Origin: Clavaria fumosa
Taxonomy: Eukaryota > Basidiomycota > Agaricomycetes > Agaricales > Clavariaceae
Length of the DNA: 64,000 bases
Reading direction: 5' to 3'
Assembly (NCBI GenBank): GCA_951802425.1
Contig: OX637796.1
Coordinates: 3,286,001 to 3,350,000, forward strand
The position numbers and the translations under genes are program-made. The notes beneath the pieces are model-generated. The model saw nothing but the letters and a program-made list of their open reading frames with translations. It did no database searches and had not been told where the DNA came from. Shown piece by piece: positions 48,055 to 59,536 of the stretch (positions are counted from its first letter, which is position 1; each line of letters starts with the position of its first letter).

Positions 48055-48584
48055 GGCACTCTACTGAGCTAGACGCGGTAGACTCTGCACAAGCGGAAAA
48101 TCCAGCTTTTGCGCCGCCCTATACCTCATTGTTCGAGTGCCCTGACCCTAGCGTAAGCGCTGTACCAAGATATTAACATTCCAGTGCTAACTCGTTACAA
48201 ACTCCAGTGTAGAAATTCCGGCTGTTCCAAGACATTGGCATTCCCGGCGCCCGATGCTACAGTAACTCCTTTACAACTCAAAACTCAAATTGGCGACATT
48301 TCTGCCGGCGGACTTGTGGACCCTGTCCGAGTCAAGCTCATCCACCCCGACGACGGGGTACAACAAGAACGGGGTACAAAAAGAATTGTCGCATGTCGGC
48401 TTTCGAGGCCGCTCTACATACCCACCATTTTCTTCAGGCCAAGGAGAAGAAGCAAAATCCGTCGAAAGCACGTTTAGAAATGTCATGCTTCATCCGAGAC
48501 GACGACATGCTTGAGGAGGCTCTGCCGCTCCTCATACCCAAGCCCAAGAGCACTCTCGCCGTTCTGCCTAAGCTTTCCGCTTAA
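48055..48584 (+). CDS. Coding fragment, unrecognised (3' part of a gene)
   Basis: Two introns restore one frame to a stop at 48582-48584. The exons read ELDAVDSAQAENPAF with LFECPDPS, then CRNSGCSKTLAFPAPDATV and GGLVDPVRVKLIHPDDG, then HHFLQAKEKKQNPSKARL with CFIRDDDMLEEALPLLIP. The splice sites (gtaagc...ctccag and gtacaa...ttcgag) are good and the residue use looks coding. I cannot find a start; the frame is closed upstream at about 48030 unless another intron exists. I do not know the family. It could be a gene remnant. Confidence 0.4.
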
Positions 48585-48865
48585 CCTAAATCATAACAGC
48601 ATTGTCGGTGAAGATGGTTCAGCTCATTGTGTGGTTCAATGCAGTACATATGTCAACAAGACTTTGACTTGAACGGGCAATATCGAACGACTAGTCGACT
48701 GTCGATTTGAGCTCATGAGGCCGGGGCATTTCATAGAGAAGGTAAGAATGCTGGAAGGCAGGTACGTCCAGAAAGTCCACGATTGCAGCTGTCTTGGTTC
48801 ACTGCTTGCTCAAATCTGACTCTACAAAGATATCGAGGAGAAAGTGAGTCACGGACGTTCTCTCC

Positions 48866-49134
48866 TGTATCGATGTGGTTCAGTAAACCTGGAAGCGAGC
48901 CCCACAGACGCAGCGGATATACTATGTCTCCTCGCCCCTGTGTGGCAGCACAACATAAATGTCCCGTACAATTACTGCATCCCTTGGTTGGACCAAGTGT
49001 TGTCTCTTTACAGATAAGAGCATGACTTTGAGATTCTTAGTGCACTCATGGGTTACGAAGAACCAAAAACTTCGGACGACTCTTTGTGGTCGGCACTTGC
49101 GCACCACCATGTCATTCCTAAGAGGGAAGTGTAA
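48866..49134 (+). CDS. Coding-like fragment, unrecognised
   Basis: One frame reads ASPTDAADILCLLAPVWQ then PYNYCIPWLDQVLSLYR to about 49013. A shift, probably an intron, is followed by HDFEILSALMGYEEPK and SDDSLWSALAHHHVIPKREV to a stop at 49132-49134. Residue use looks like a real C-terminus, but I cannot find the rest of the gene or name the family. It may belong with the fragment at 48055-48584 as a broken gene. Confidence 0.3.
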
Positions 49135-49964
49135 AGAACACATCGCCAGAGCCAACGCCGCGAATGGAAATACTTCATCACGAAGGTCTAGCACATCGTG
49201 CATCATGCATGTTTTCTTTTCGGGAAGTTAGATGTGATTGAACCACAATGATATGCTGTAAAAGACAGGATGAATTCAGTCATTCCTGCACAACGGAACG
49301 ACCGGCTAGCCGCGATAGACGGTAAAACCGCTGAACCATTTCCGGAGCAATCAGCCACTCGATTACGGTTGACCTCCGATAGCCGATAAAGAAGGTCCTA
49401 GCGGATCTCTGGAAGAATTATAGGCTTTCAAAAAGCACAAATACCGCCGACAAGGAATTGATCTAACACGTTGCGGCAGTGCCGGCGAACACGCGACCTG
49501 CTGTCGCTTGCATTGGCGATGCAGGTCCCAAGGTCAAACTGAAACCGAAGACCTTTTTGCTACTACCCCTTCGATTCGGACGGGTACTTTGCACACAGCT
49601 TATATTCCGAGGGTCATACCAAAGCGACGAAAGTTAAGAAGTTGGCGCCAGTGAGAGCCATGCGGTGTACAACAAACAGATCCGTATATAGGAATTTCGC
49701 GGAGTTATTTAGGCGAATGCTTACATAAGCCGGCAGAAGCCCTTGCACAAATTTGGAAATGCCAGGAAAGAGTCTCCGATCGGCGGTTGAGACTCCTGAT
49801 CTCCATGCAATACCCCACCAAATCGATGGAAACCTCGACTGGTTATAAGCTTCGTTTTGGGATATGCCCGAAGAAAATATCCTGTCATTTTCTTCACTTT
49901 CACCATCACCTCCCTCCCTTCATAAGCCGGTAAACCTTTCTTCTGCCAAATCCAGGTCGCAATA
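49135..49964. other. Intergenic
   Basis: This 830-base stretch precedes the methyltransferase gene. Small open frames on the minus strand (49721-49978) show no family features. I see nothing else. Confidence 0.45.
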
Positions 49965-51431
49965 ATGTCAGGCACCACTCCGTACTTCGACTTACTACCG
50001 AGGCGAGACAGAGGCGCGGACTCCGACGACGAAAGCGATATGGACTGCGATGCCAGATCGTTGTTTTCAGCGAGAATGAGTCAAGTTAGCTCCTCGACAT
50101 CGTACGGAATGTCAGACGGACGCGCTCCGTCGCCGTCTTTTTCGGTCACCTCAATGACCAGTTCAATACGGGCACAAGCGTTTAGAACGGAATTCGGGAG
50201 GAGTATCAACAACAACTCAGACGTCTACCGTCTTCCAGCGGATGAAGAGGAACTTGAACGTCTTGGTATGTTGATTCTCGCCTATCTTGCTCTCGGACCA
50301 ATGACCTGATCTTTTTTTTGTTAGATAGGCAACACCTCTTGTTTATGGGCGTCATGGGCAAGTATCCTCCGCCTCTACCCGGCGTATTATCCGAAGACCT
50401 CATGGAAGTGAAGTCGGTGCTTGATTTGGGTTGCGGAAGCGGGGCCTGGTGAGTCTTTTCCCGCATATGTAATGGTTTTCGTCAACATTTTTGTAAGGAT
50501 CATAGATGTAGCCCGCGATTTTCCACACACGAATTGTGTTGCCGTTGATCTCGTTCCCTTGCAATCGACGTACGTGGTCTTAACATTCGCATCGTTGGGA
50601 CTTAAAATGTCCACTATAGGACTTTGCCCCCGAATTGCCGGTGAGGCCACTCCAAGTGCTGTTCCTATGTCTAGTCATAAATGCTCTACCCAGAATTGAA
50701 GTGGACGATATTAACCTCGGCTTGGAACATTTTTATGGTGATTTTAACTTAGTGCATGCCCGATTCCTATCAGCCGGTGTACGTCGGTCTCTGCCTAATT
50801 CGATCCTCAAGCTCTTATATCACACAGATCAGGCACTACGACGACCTCATCAGGCACATTGCTCTTGTCCTTAAGCCAGGCGGCCTGCTTCAGTTTACCG
50901 AGATTGAGTACCGTTTCTACGACGTAAACAGAAAACCCCTTCCAGTGGATGGCTCCGCTTTCCGCCCGCCCTGGGTTCCGCTTTGGATCTACCACATGAA
51001 GCGAGCAGCAACTGCACGTGGTGCAGATGTTGGGGCTGCGGATAAGCTGCGAGGGTGGGTGGTGGATCATGGAGCGTTTGAAGACATTGTCGAGCGGCAA
51101 TTTTGGATCCCGTCGTCCCCGTGGCCAAAAGGTGACGACCCGGAGGCTGAATGGCTTAGGAGAGTTGGCGAAGTAGTACGAGAGGATTTTTTGGTTCGTT
51201 TCCTCATCCCGGCGCCTACCTCGAGTTGTGTTGGACCTGGATTAACGCACGTCTGCCCTCTAGGCTTTGTTTAGGTCTGGCAGGCCACTTTTGCTTGGTA
51301 GTGGACTCTCGGAAGAATATGTGGACACGCTGGAGAACAACGCAAGGCAGGAGCTCAACGCAAGCGCGTTCGAATCGTGGTTCCGCATTTACGACGTTTA
51401 TGCGACCAGGCGGTCCTCGCCATCCACGTAG
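49965..51431 (+). CDS. SAM-dependent methyltransferase (class I fold)
   Basis: This is a class I methyltransferase of the type often expanded in agaricomycetes. The first exon MSGTTPYFDLLPRRDRG is Ser-rich for about 85 residues. The catalytic domain has YRLPADEEELERL, then GVMGKYPPPLPGVL and motif I as VLDLGCGSGAW. Motif II follows in ARDFPHTNCVAVDLVPLQS, the middle in LGLEHFYGDFNLVHARFLS, and a post-II block HIALVLKPGGLLQFTEIE. The C-terminal lid has GWVVDHGAFEDIVERQFW and ELNASAFESWFRIYDVYA. About six introns are used. No signal peptide or membrane segment is present. The substrate cannot be told; relatives are often annotated only as Tam-domain methyltransferases. Confidence 0.82.
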
Positions 51432-51958
51432 AACTCCCCCCCCCAATGGACAGCTTATACTTTATTATCCAATCTTGCTCGGCCAAGATGTGGGAAACGT
51501 GCGGTCTTGATGGGTATTTGTGCATGCCATTGCACGGTCATCTCGGCTCTATTCCACCCTGCATCCTTGATATCTGTATTACCCAACTGGTGTCTGCGCA
51601 TTGAGGCCAACCCGTCGGATATACCCCCGCCCCACAAAAAAAAAGCAATAATTACGTATAGAATGTTGGCAACGAAGATAAGAATCCATGTGCTTGTTGC
51701 ATTGAATCCTGACAGCTCGCGCCAGCAACGATAAGGATACACGTGTACCGTACAATAACGGTGAACAACGACATGTGCCATGCTTCTTCCCTTTCTCTTT
51801 TCTTAAATAAAATAGAATAAGTCGGCATTTATTTACTGCAACATTGTAAAAGACGCGTTTGTACCACTGGTAGGTACGAGTTTGTGATGTGGTAGCACGG
51901 CAGCACGTGCTGTAATCTGGGGGTTTGGTCCAAGGTGGGAGCTTGCCAATCTGCATAG
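51432..51958. other. Intergenic between methyltransferase and SKI2
   Basis: A C-run (CCCCCCCC at about 51437) and an A-run (at about 51637-51645) are present. No family-like reading frame is seen; the SKI2 promoter should lie here. Confidence 0.45.
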
Positions 51959-54900
51959 ATGGGTCACTTGGAAGTCGTCGAGAGCGTCCTAAACGCCAAC
52001 CCTGGTTCTGTTCCAACTTTGCTGAAAAGTGTGGGCTTGGCTGGCACACCGGCTCGTGAACAAGTGCACCAAGAGATCGAACGAGAGTTGCTATCGCGCA
52101 TCGAGCAACTACCTGAGCACTGGTTGCCGACGTACCAGATGTGCGCCGGACCTCTGCCAAGAATCACAAACGGTTGATGATGAATCACTCTTCATAGACA
52201 TTGGCGTCATGACAAGATCCATGTACCCTCACTTTTGACATTGGATCCCTCTCCACCTCCGACGATCCTTACGTTCGAACGCGCAGGATTGGACGGACGC
52301 GTTACCGGCTATAAGGAGGCAGGCAATGCATATGTCTGAACTCCTGTGCTGTCTGACGGTCCTCTTGTTCATAGGTCCGAAACGTACCCGCTGCGACGGG
52401 TTTAACATCCACTTCTCTAGACAGAGCGCCTGGCCAAATCAGGAGCTTCGTCCGAGGACAGTCAGGAAACCTGCCATTTTGGCCTGGGGGTTTGAGCGAC
52501 CTAGGCGACGGGCTAGATGGTGACATCCTTGGTGCCAAGGGACTGCGGACCGTCCCACCAGGGTTTACGCGTGGACTGCATCTGCCCGAAGATGTGGACG
52601 TGGACGAGAGTCTGGCGGCTTTAGATGACTCGCTTGGAACGACGCGCAAACGCGGGCCAGAACAGGTCACTCCCCTCTTCTCACCGCGCTGGATCGTCCG
52701 TCGTGGCTCAAGAAGCATTGTGCTTGTAGCATTCCGTCGATCTTCTCCAGGACCGCGAGCTGCCGCAGGAGAACTCATCTGAGATTGATAGTTTACTCCC
52801 AGCGACGGTATGTCCTCCTCGAGCTTCATTCTAGCCACTGACAATCGTTGTGCAGCGCCCAAATCTCAGTTTACTTCGCGTTCAAAATCCAGTCAGACGT
52901 ATCAATGTGCCAAAGAGAGATTGGGCACATGTTGTGGACGTCAACAGGCCTATGGACAGGTTTAAGGAGCTTGTCCCAGTCATGGCACACAAGGTCCGCT
53001 TCCGTTCTTCTCATCATTATGTGCGGATGACACAAGCCTCCGATAGTATCCATTCGAGCTTGACACCTTTCAGAAGGAAGCTGTCTATCACCTGGAAATG
53101 GGAGATTCCGTGTTTGTTGCAGCCCACACCTCTGCTGGGAAAACTGTGGTGGCAGAGTACGCCATTGCGCTAGCTGAGAAGCACATGACCCGGTAAGCCT
53201 CGCTGTTCCTCTGCTCGACATCGTCGCGGACTTATGATTCAGCGCAATCTATACGTCTCCCATCAAGGCTTTGTCAAATCAGAAATTCCGAGATTTCAAG
53301 CAGACCTTCTCATCCCAATCGGTCGGAATACTGACCGGAGATGTACAAATCAATCCAGAAGCCAGCTGCCTCATCATGACTACAGAGATCCTGAGAAGTA
53401 TGTTGTACAAGGGTGCCGATCTTATACGGGACGTGGAATTCGTCATTTTCGATGAGGTTCACTATGTGAACGATGCCGAGGTGTGATTCCTGTCACTCCT
53501 ATCCAGTACTAGGTGTTTATCTGCAGGATAGCGGGGGGTTGTCTGGGAAGAAGTGATCATTATGCTTCCAGATCACGTCAATATCATTTTGCTGTCAGCG
53601 ACAGTCCCGAATACCAAAGAATTCGCTGAGTGGATCGGGTGAGTATACCCTTGTTTGTCCGAGCGACCATGGCTGACATCGCGCTAGCCGCACGAAGAAG
53701 AAGGACATCTACGTCATTTCCACGCTACAGAGGCCTGTGCCACTGGAACATTGGCTCTATGCTAGCAGAGAGATGTACAAAATAGTTGACGCTCAACGGA
53801 ATCTTCTTGATCTAGGGTCGGTCTCTATCAGTACCGCAGACAGTTTGTTAACGTCTGAGCTTTTACCAGTTATAAAGATGCGGGCCAGGCTCTGAAACGC
53901 AAACAGGATAAAGAGCGTGAGGCCGCAGGTTTACCCCCAGTTCAACGGGTCGGTGCTCGCGGTGCCCTGCAACGAGGAGGCCCAAACGCACGAGGAGGCC
54001 CAAACGCACGAGGCGGACCGGGCGCACGGGCTCGCGGAGGACAACGAGGCGTCGCTCCGTCGAGGGGCGGAGGACCGTCGCGCACGATGCGCGGCGCCAC
54101 GGATAGGAGTCTATATGTTCACCTACTAGGGCACCTCCGCAAGAAGGAACTCCTCCCCGTGGTGGTTTTCACGTTCTCCAAGAAGCGATGTGAGGAAAAC
54201 GCGGCGACCCTGAACAATACCGATCTGTGCACCTCCTCGGAGAAGAGCGAGGTGCATATTACCATCGAGAAGGCGTTGTCGCGCCTCAAAGGTGGAGCCC
54301 GCAGCAGACTTCTCTTTTGCACTCGTATTCATCCGTATCAGGTTCAGACAAAAATCTACCCCAAATTGGCAGAATGCGTGACTTGCTCTCGCGAGGGATC
54401 GGTGTTCATCATGGCGGCCTGTTGCCAATCGTCAAAGAGGCAAGATACTCATTGAAGTTCAACGATCTCCACCGCAAACTGATTAGTTTCACAGGTTGTG
54501 GAGATTCTATTTGCACGAGGGCTCATCAAGATTCTGTTTGCCACTGAGACATTTGCCATGGTGCGACTTTGGGCTTTTATTGACCGAATAGTATATCCTG
54601 ATGATGCAGCTCAGGGTGTCAATATGCCGGCGAAGTGCGTTGTATTCTCGAGCATCCGCAAACATGATGGCAGGAGCTTCAGAGAGATTTTACCTGGCGA
54701 GTATACACAAATGGCGGGGCGCGCAGGTAGGCGAGGATTGGACACCACAGGCACTGTGATCATCATTGTGGGCGATGAGCTGCCAGAGGTCTGTGGCTGT
54801 TGCAGCCGACCGCTGTCGCCACGTTGACCATTAGAGCAGCTCGCTTCCCTAAGACACATGATGCTCGGCACACCTGCGAAACTCTCATCGCAATTCAGGC

Positions 54901-56826
54901 TCACTTATAACATGATCCTGAATCTACTACGAGTAGAAGCATTGAAGGTTGAAGAGATGATCAAGCGTAGCTTCTCGGAGAATGCCTCTCAGCAGCTTCT
55001 ACCTGAACAGCAAAAGCAAGTTATAGAGGTGCTTTTAAATTTGTTGGTCGCCAGGATGATTTGGCTCACCATTTCCAATGCTCCATTCGAAAGAACGAGA
55101 GGTCACTGTCAATGCTCCCGAAAGTCCAGTGCGATATCTGTTTGCCGGACATATACGAATTTTACGATGACAACTATGACATTACGAGTCGAAATGAGCG
55201 GCTTCTGGTTGCGGCGTGTAAGCACCCACAAGGGGTGAAGGCACTCGGCCCAGGGAGAGCGGTTGTACTTCGTGATGGTGTGAGTTGGTTTACAAGGCGA
55301 CAATAGCATCGAAATTGAGATCGAAACAGCATTTCCAGTCCAATACCCTCGCCGCTCTTCTGCGACAAGGTCCTGACGCCACCACGGATAACAACGAAAA
55401 AGTTAGGGCGTACTACGTTTTGGCCTTGGTCGACCGTAAGACTAAAGACGGATCCCGCGGTGCGCTGAAGTTTTGGACCCAGTGCAGCAATCTCTTCTCT
55501 AACGTCATACATGTCAGATGTTGATATTGAGACTATCCCTCCTTTATGGCCCCCGAGCCCCGCGTCCCTACTCGTCGACGAACCAGACTATGAACTGAGA
55601 CTGGTGCCCCTCACGAGTATCATCTTGGTCACCGACAGGACGATCAAGGTCAATCCTGTTTTTTTTTTGCGCCTCGCGCATACTGACCGTCTCACGATGA
55701 AGTTCGACTTGGATGCCATTCTTAACCGTAGTATATCCCAAATGACGCTTGCAGTGCAGGCGCTAGAGGTGTTGGCCAAAGAATGGATTTCGAGTGGATA
55801 CGTGCCAGAGGTGGATTGGACCCGTTTGAAAGCTTTTGAGTTCCAAGAGGTTCTCACGTCAAGGAATGAGCTCGTCAAGAGACATACAAACAAGGGGTGT
55901 GTGGCCTGCGCCTCCTTTGAGCAACATGTAAGCCCTTGCCTTCCGATGCGAACATGTCAACTGAAGCACCACTCAGTATCTCACAGTTCACAAGGAGCAA
56001 ATCCTGCGGACCAAAATCGCGAGCCTGAAGCTTGCCATGTCGGATCAGAATTTAGAACTCGTCCCAGATTATGAACAGAGAATTGAAGTTCTCAAGGACC
56101 TCAGATTCATCGACCGTAACTCGACGGTCCTTCTGAAAGGCCGCGTGGCCTGCGAGGTAAGAATCCGTTTCTCTCGCTTCGCGTTCGAGTCGAAGCTCAT
56201 GAACGCGTAGATCAATTCCGCGAGTGAGCTGATCCTCACTGAACTGATTCTGGATAATACATTTGCGAACTACGAGCCAGAGGAAGTCGTCGCGCTCCTG
56301 TCGTGCTTCGTCTTCCAGGAGAAGACGGATGTGGAGCCGTCCCTGTCTGCGAAGCTCGAAGAGGGCCGGGACGCTATTTTAGCAATTAGTGAGAAGGTAG
56401 AAGGCGTACAGAACTTTCACAAGGTGGCTGCATCGGTCACGCAGTCTACCCTCAAGTTTGGCCTGGTTGAGGTGGTTTATGAGTGGGCCAATGGTATGGT
56501 CAGTGTGCAATAGATGGTTATCATTCTCTTGATTCTACTGACAGGACGCTTGAAACAGCCATTCCAGCAAATCACAGACCTAACGGATGTACCGGAGGGA
56601 ACCATCGTCCGGGTCATCACACGACTGGACGAGACTTGTCGAGAAGTCAGGGACGCGGCGCGGATCATTGGTGACACTGCGCTGTTCAAAAAAATGGAAG
56701 AAGCCCAGAACAAAATCAAAAGAGACAGTGAGAGCCCCCATCCTGCATCCTCGAGCGCTAGTTCGACTAACGTTCTTATCTTTCATTTTTCGATCAGTTG
56801 TATTTGCGGCGAGCCTGTATTTCTGA
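51959..56826 (+). CDS. SKI2: SKI2 RNA helicase of the SKI complex, with an RGG insert
   Basis: This is the DExH helicase of the cytosolic SKI complex, which feeds RNA to the exosome. The start is [17 protein letters not shown]-terminal blocks include [15 protein letters not shown] and [16 protein letters not shown]. The helicase core has [17 protein letters not shown], motif [17 protein letters not shown], Ia [13 protein letters not shown], motif [13 protein letters not shown], motif [11 protein letters not shown], and motif [17 protein letters not shown]. An insert at about 53930-54090 has [15 protein letters not shown] repeats. The arch-like and C-terminal parts follow, with [29 protein letters not shown] [13 protein letters not shown] and [15 protein letters not shown], ending IVFAASLYF. 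About 18 exons are needed; one intron near 52318 starts with GC. I did not check every inner joint. Confidence 0.85.
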
Positions 56827-56954
56827 TGCGGCATTCTAGCCTCCGGAAGGGCTTCCTCTTTTTTCCGATTTCATTGGCCTGTATTATATAATCGCGTTGT
56901 TTCCACATGCTACAAGAAAAAGCGATAGAGTGACAAATTACGGGAAGTCTACTA

Positions 56955-58846
56955 CTAATCCCCCCTCAATAAATTGAAATCTAGACTTGACGATGTGCCC
57001 TGGTGCGGTTGCCAATTCCTGTCAGAAAGCTGGGAAACTGGCTGGACATGCGTCCCTGCTGCCCAGAACGACGGTGGTCCAGCGCGTGGGATGCCACCTC
57101 CGCGCGAGACGGCACTGCCAAACATAGCTGGTCTTCTCCCGGGGGGGAAACGCAACATCCCACTACCGCCTATCCCCTGTGCGTTCACATTCGGGTGCAT
57201 GTCGCCGGGGCGCTGTAAGTTGACGCCGACGCCGAGCAAAGACTGTGCGTTGTGATGTTGTTGCATTGATGAGGGCGGCGGCGGCGGCTGCATCGACGGT
57301 GGGGGGTGGTGATGCTGCTGTTGCTGTTGGTGCTGCTGGTGATGCAGCGAATACCCGGCGTTGCCATTGCCGTCGACGAGGTGTCCATGACTGCCTTGAG
57401 CAAGGAGGTAACCCGGCGGAGGCGCCTGCATGACCCGCGGTTGCTGGTGTTGCTGCTGGTGCTGCTGTCCCCAAAGGTCATGGTGCCCCACAACGTCAGG
57501 CGGCCCGAGCGTGACGGCGCCCGCGCTCGCTCCCGAGGCGGACCGTCGGCGCGAGGCGGCGGCGAGGTGCGGATGGCGCACGGGCCCGGACAGTAGCCGC
57601 TCGTCTATTTGCACGCCGGCCGCGGCGAGCGTGGCAGCGTCGATCCCGAGGCGACTGCGTAGGTCCTCGTTCTCCCGCTCGAGCCGCGCGATCTCGATCT
57701 CGCGCTCGACCGCCCATTCTTCGTCTGCGTTGTTGTCGTCGCCCTCGCCCTCGCCCTCGCCTTCGCCCCCGCCTTCGCTTTCGGGGTGGGCCTTTTGCTC
57801 TCCATCCTCGTGGTCTTCTTCCTTGTCACCTTTGTCTGCGGGTGCTTGCGCTGCTTCGTTTTGGGGGAGGTCTTTGTCGTTGGCGCACCCTTCACCGTTG
57901 GCCATTGCCGTTGTATGAGGGTCCTTGCGTGCACGGCGGCGACCAGAAAGCTCCGCCTCGAGTTCTTGGAGGACGGACCTGAACTGCTGGGGGTCGAACG
58001 CGTCCGGTTCCGAGGACGGGTTGTCACCGTCGCGCGCGGGGCGACGGCCGTTGGGCTCGGGGCTGGAGTCGGAGTCGGAGTCGTGCCCGTGCCCACTGCG
58101 GGCGTGCAGGAGCGCGCGGAGACTATGCACGAGCCGCTGCAGGGAGCGGACGGCGTTTGGAGAGGCAAGGAGGAGGTTCGTGTTGGTGGTGGTGCTGGAG
58201 GAGGAGGACGCGGTGCCGGGGTGGTCGTCGGCATGCGGCGCCCCGCTGCGCGAAAGCAGCAGCGTTTCGTAGTGCCGCGTGAGGGTCAGTTCGTGCTGCT
58301 GGGCTGCGAGCTGGACAATTGGGTATGAGTCTGTGTTGGTGGAGTGTCCCGTGTCCGGTTGTGCGAGATGATGACGCACGGCATGATTCCTGAATTTGGA
58401 CATGACGGTCTCCATGGTGGATTCATACTCTTTCAGGAGCGCGCCGAGCTGCTTGTTTTCGTGGAGGAGGCTTTGATTTTCGATGACGACGTGCGCGTTG
58501 GTGCGCTCTAGCTCCGACTCGAAGACCTCTACAGCAAGTGACGTGTCAAGGATTCATATGATTGCGGCCGCACCAAAGAAAAAAATAGCAAAGAAAAAAA
58601 ACCCCTCACCCTTGGAGATATCAGTGTTGTACCGCCGCAACGCAAAGCCCGAGTGTGTTTGGGCTGCCTGCACCTAACGACGCGAACTCGTCATGATGGT
58701 TGGTATCAGAGGGGGATGAGCGGAGCGTCCCTGACCTTGAGAAGGGCGATTTGAGACTGGAGGGTGCTGGTGAGCTTTTGGTTGTGGGCGAGCTGGTCGC
58801 TGAGCTCGTGGATGAGCTGCCACACGCGGAGGAGGTCACCGTCCAT
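56955..58846 (-). CDS. SIKE/FGFR1OP2-like coiled-coil protein
   Basis: The start [19 protein letters not shown] opens an N-terminal coiled coil. Exons 58736-58846 and 58610-58673 join exon 58528-56955. The block [14 protein letters not shown] with [20 protein letters not shown] and [15 protein letters not shown] resembles the SIKE/FGFR1OP2 family, whose members are part of STRIPAK complexes in animals and fungi; that link is inference. A likely 69-base intron (58311-58379) leads to [17 protein letters not shown]. Beyond it are a long acidic region with [10 protein letters not shown] runs, a second coiled coil ([19 protein letters not shown]) and a tail rich in His, Gln, Pro and Gly. The length is 559 aa if the 69-base segment is removed and 582 aa if kept. 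Confidence 0.7.
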
Positions 58847-59536
58847 CGTTTCCCGAGTCGATGATGATCACGAGTTGGAAAAGCCTCCTTAATTTTTTTG
58901 TTGTTTGCCTTTTGATCGTCGCGGGCCCGTAAAGGTAGGGTAGTAGGGGTAGTACAGCAAAGAAGGCTGTCGATTATGAAAAAAAAGGTTCCTTTTCGTC
59001 GTAAGAATGCCGGTGTTTACTAGGATCATAGGAACCGACGCCTCCACCACCGCAGACGACGGGAACAATTCGGGGAACAAACGCTGAGAGCGCTGAGCAC
59101 ACTGACTGGCTGACGAGGGGTTCGACGAGCTCACTTGACCCGTGTGATACTGTATTTGTTTACCACTGGACCTTTTGACCTGTCACCCACGTTAAGTCAA
59201 TTCCCTTTCAACAACCCGTTTCTCTGTTCCGCTCTATCATCATCCCTCCTCATCATTCTCAAGCTAGCCCTTCGCCTGTTCACCGCAACAACCTCGCTCT
59301 CTTACACCCTTTAATCCCTTCCAGTATCAACAAAAAAGGCTTTCCCTCAACTCGGTAGTCGGGCGATTAATAACGTTTGACACCTCTTTTCGTCTTTCCC
59401 CGGATATTCCAGCCTTCTTTCTTTTCCAGCGCACACGCTGTCGCTTTGATAAATATTCCCCGCTCTCCTACCCTAGTACTCGCGTTAAACGTCAACAACT
59501 CGACTTTCATAATCACTTCCTTTCCAACCTGAGACT
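58847..59536. promoter_or_regulatory. Divergent intergenic region, pyrimidine-rich
   Basis: It separates the SIKE-like gene (-) from the RRM-like gene (+). From about 59190 to 59500 the plus strand is rich in CT blocks close to the start codon, as in many strong fungal promoters and leaders. No reading frame is convincing. Confidence 0.5.
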
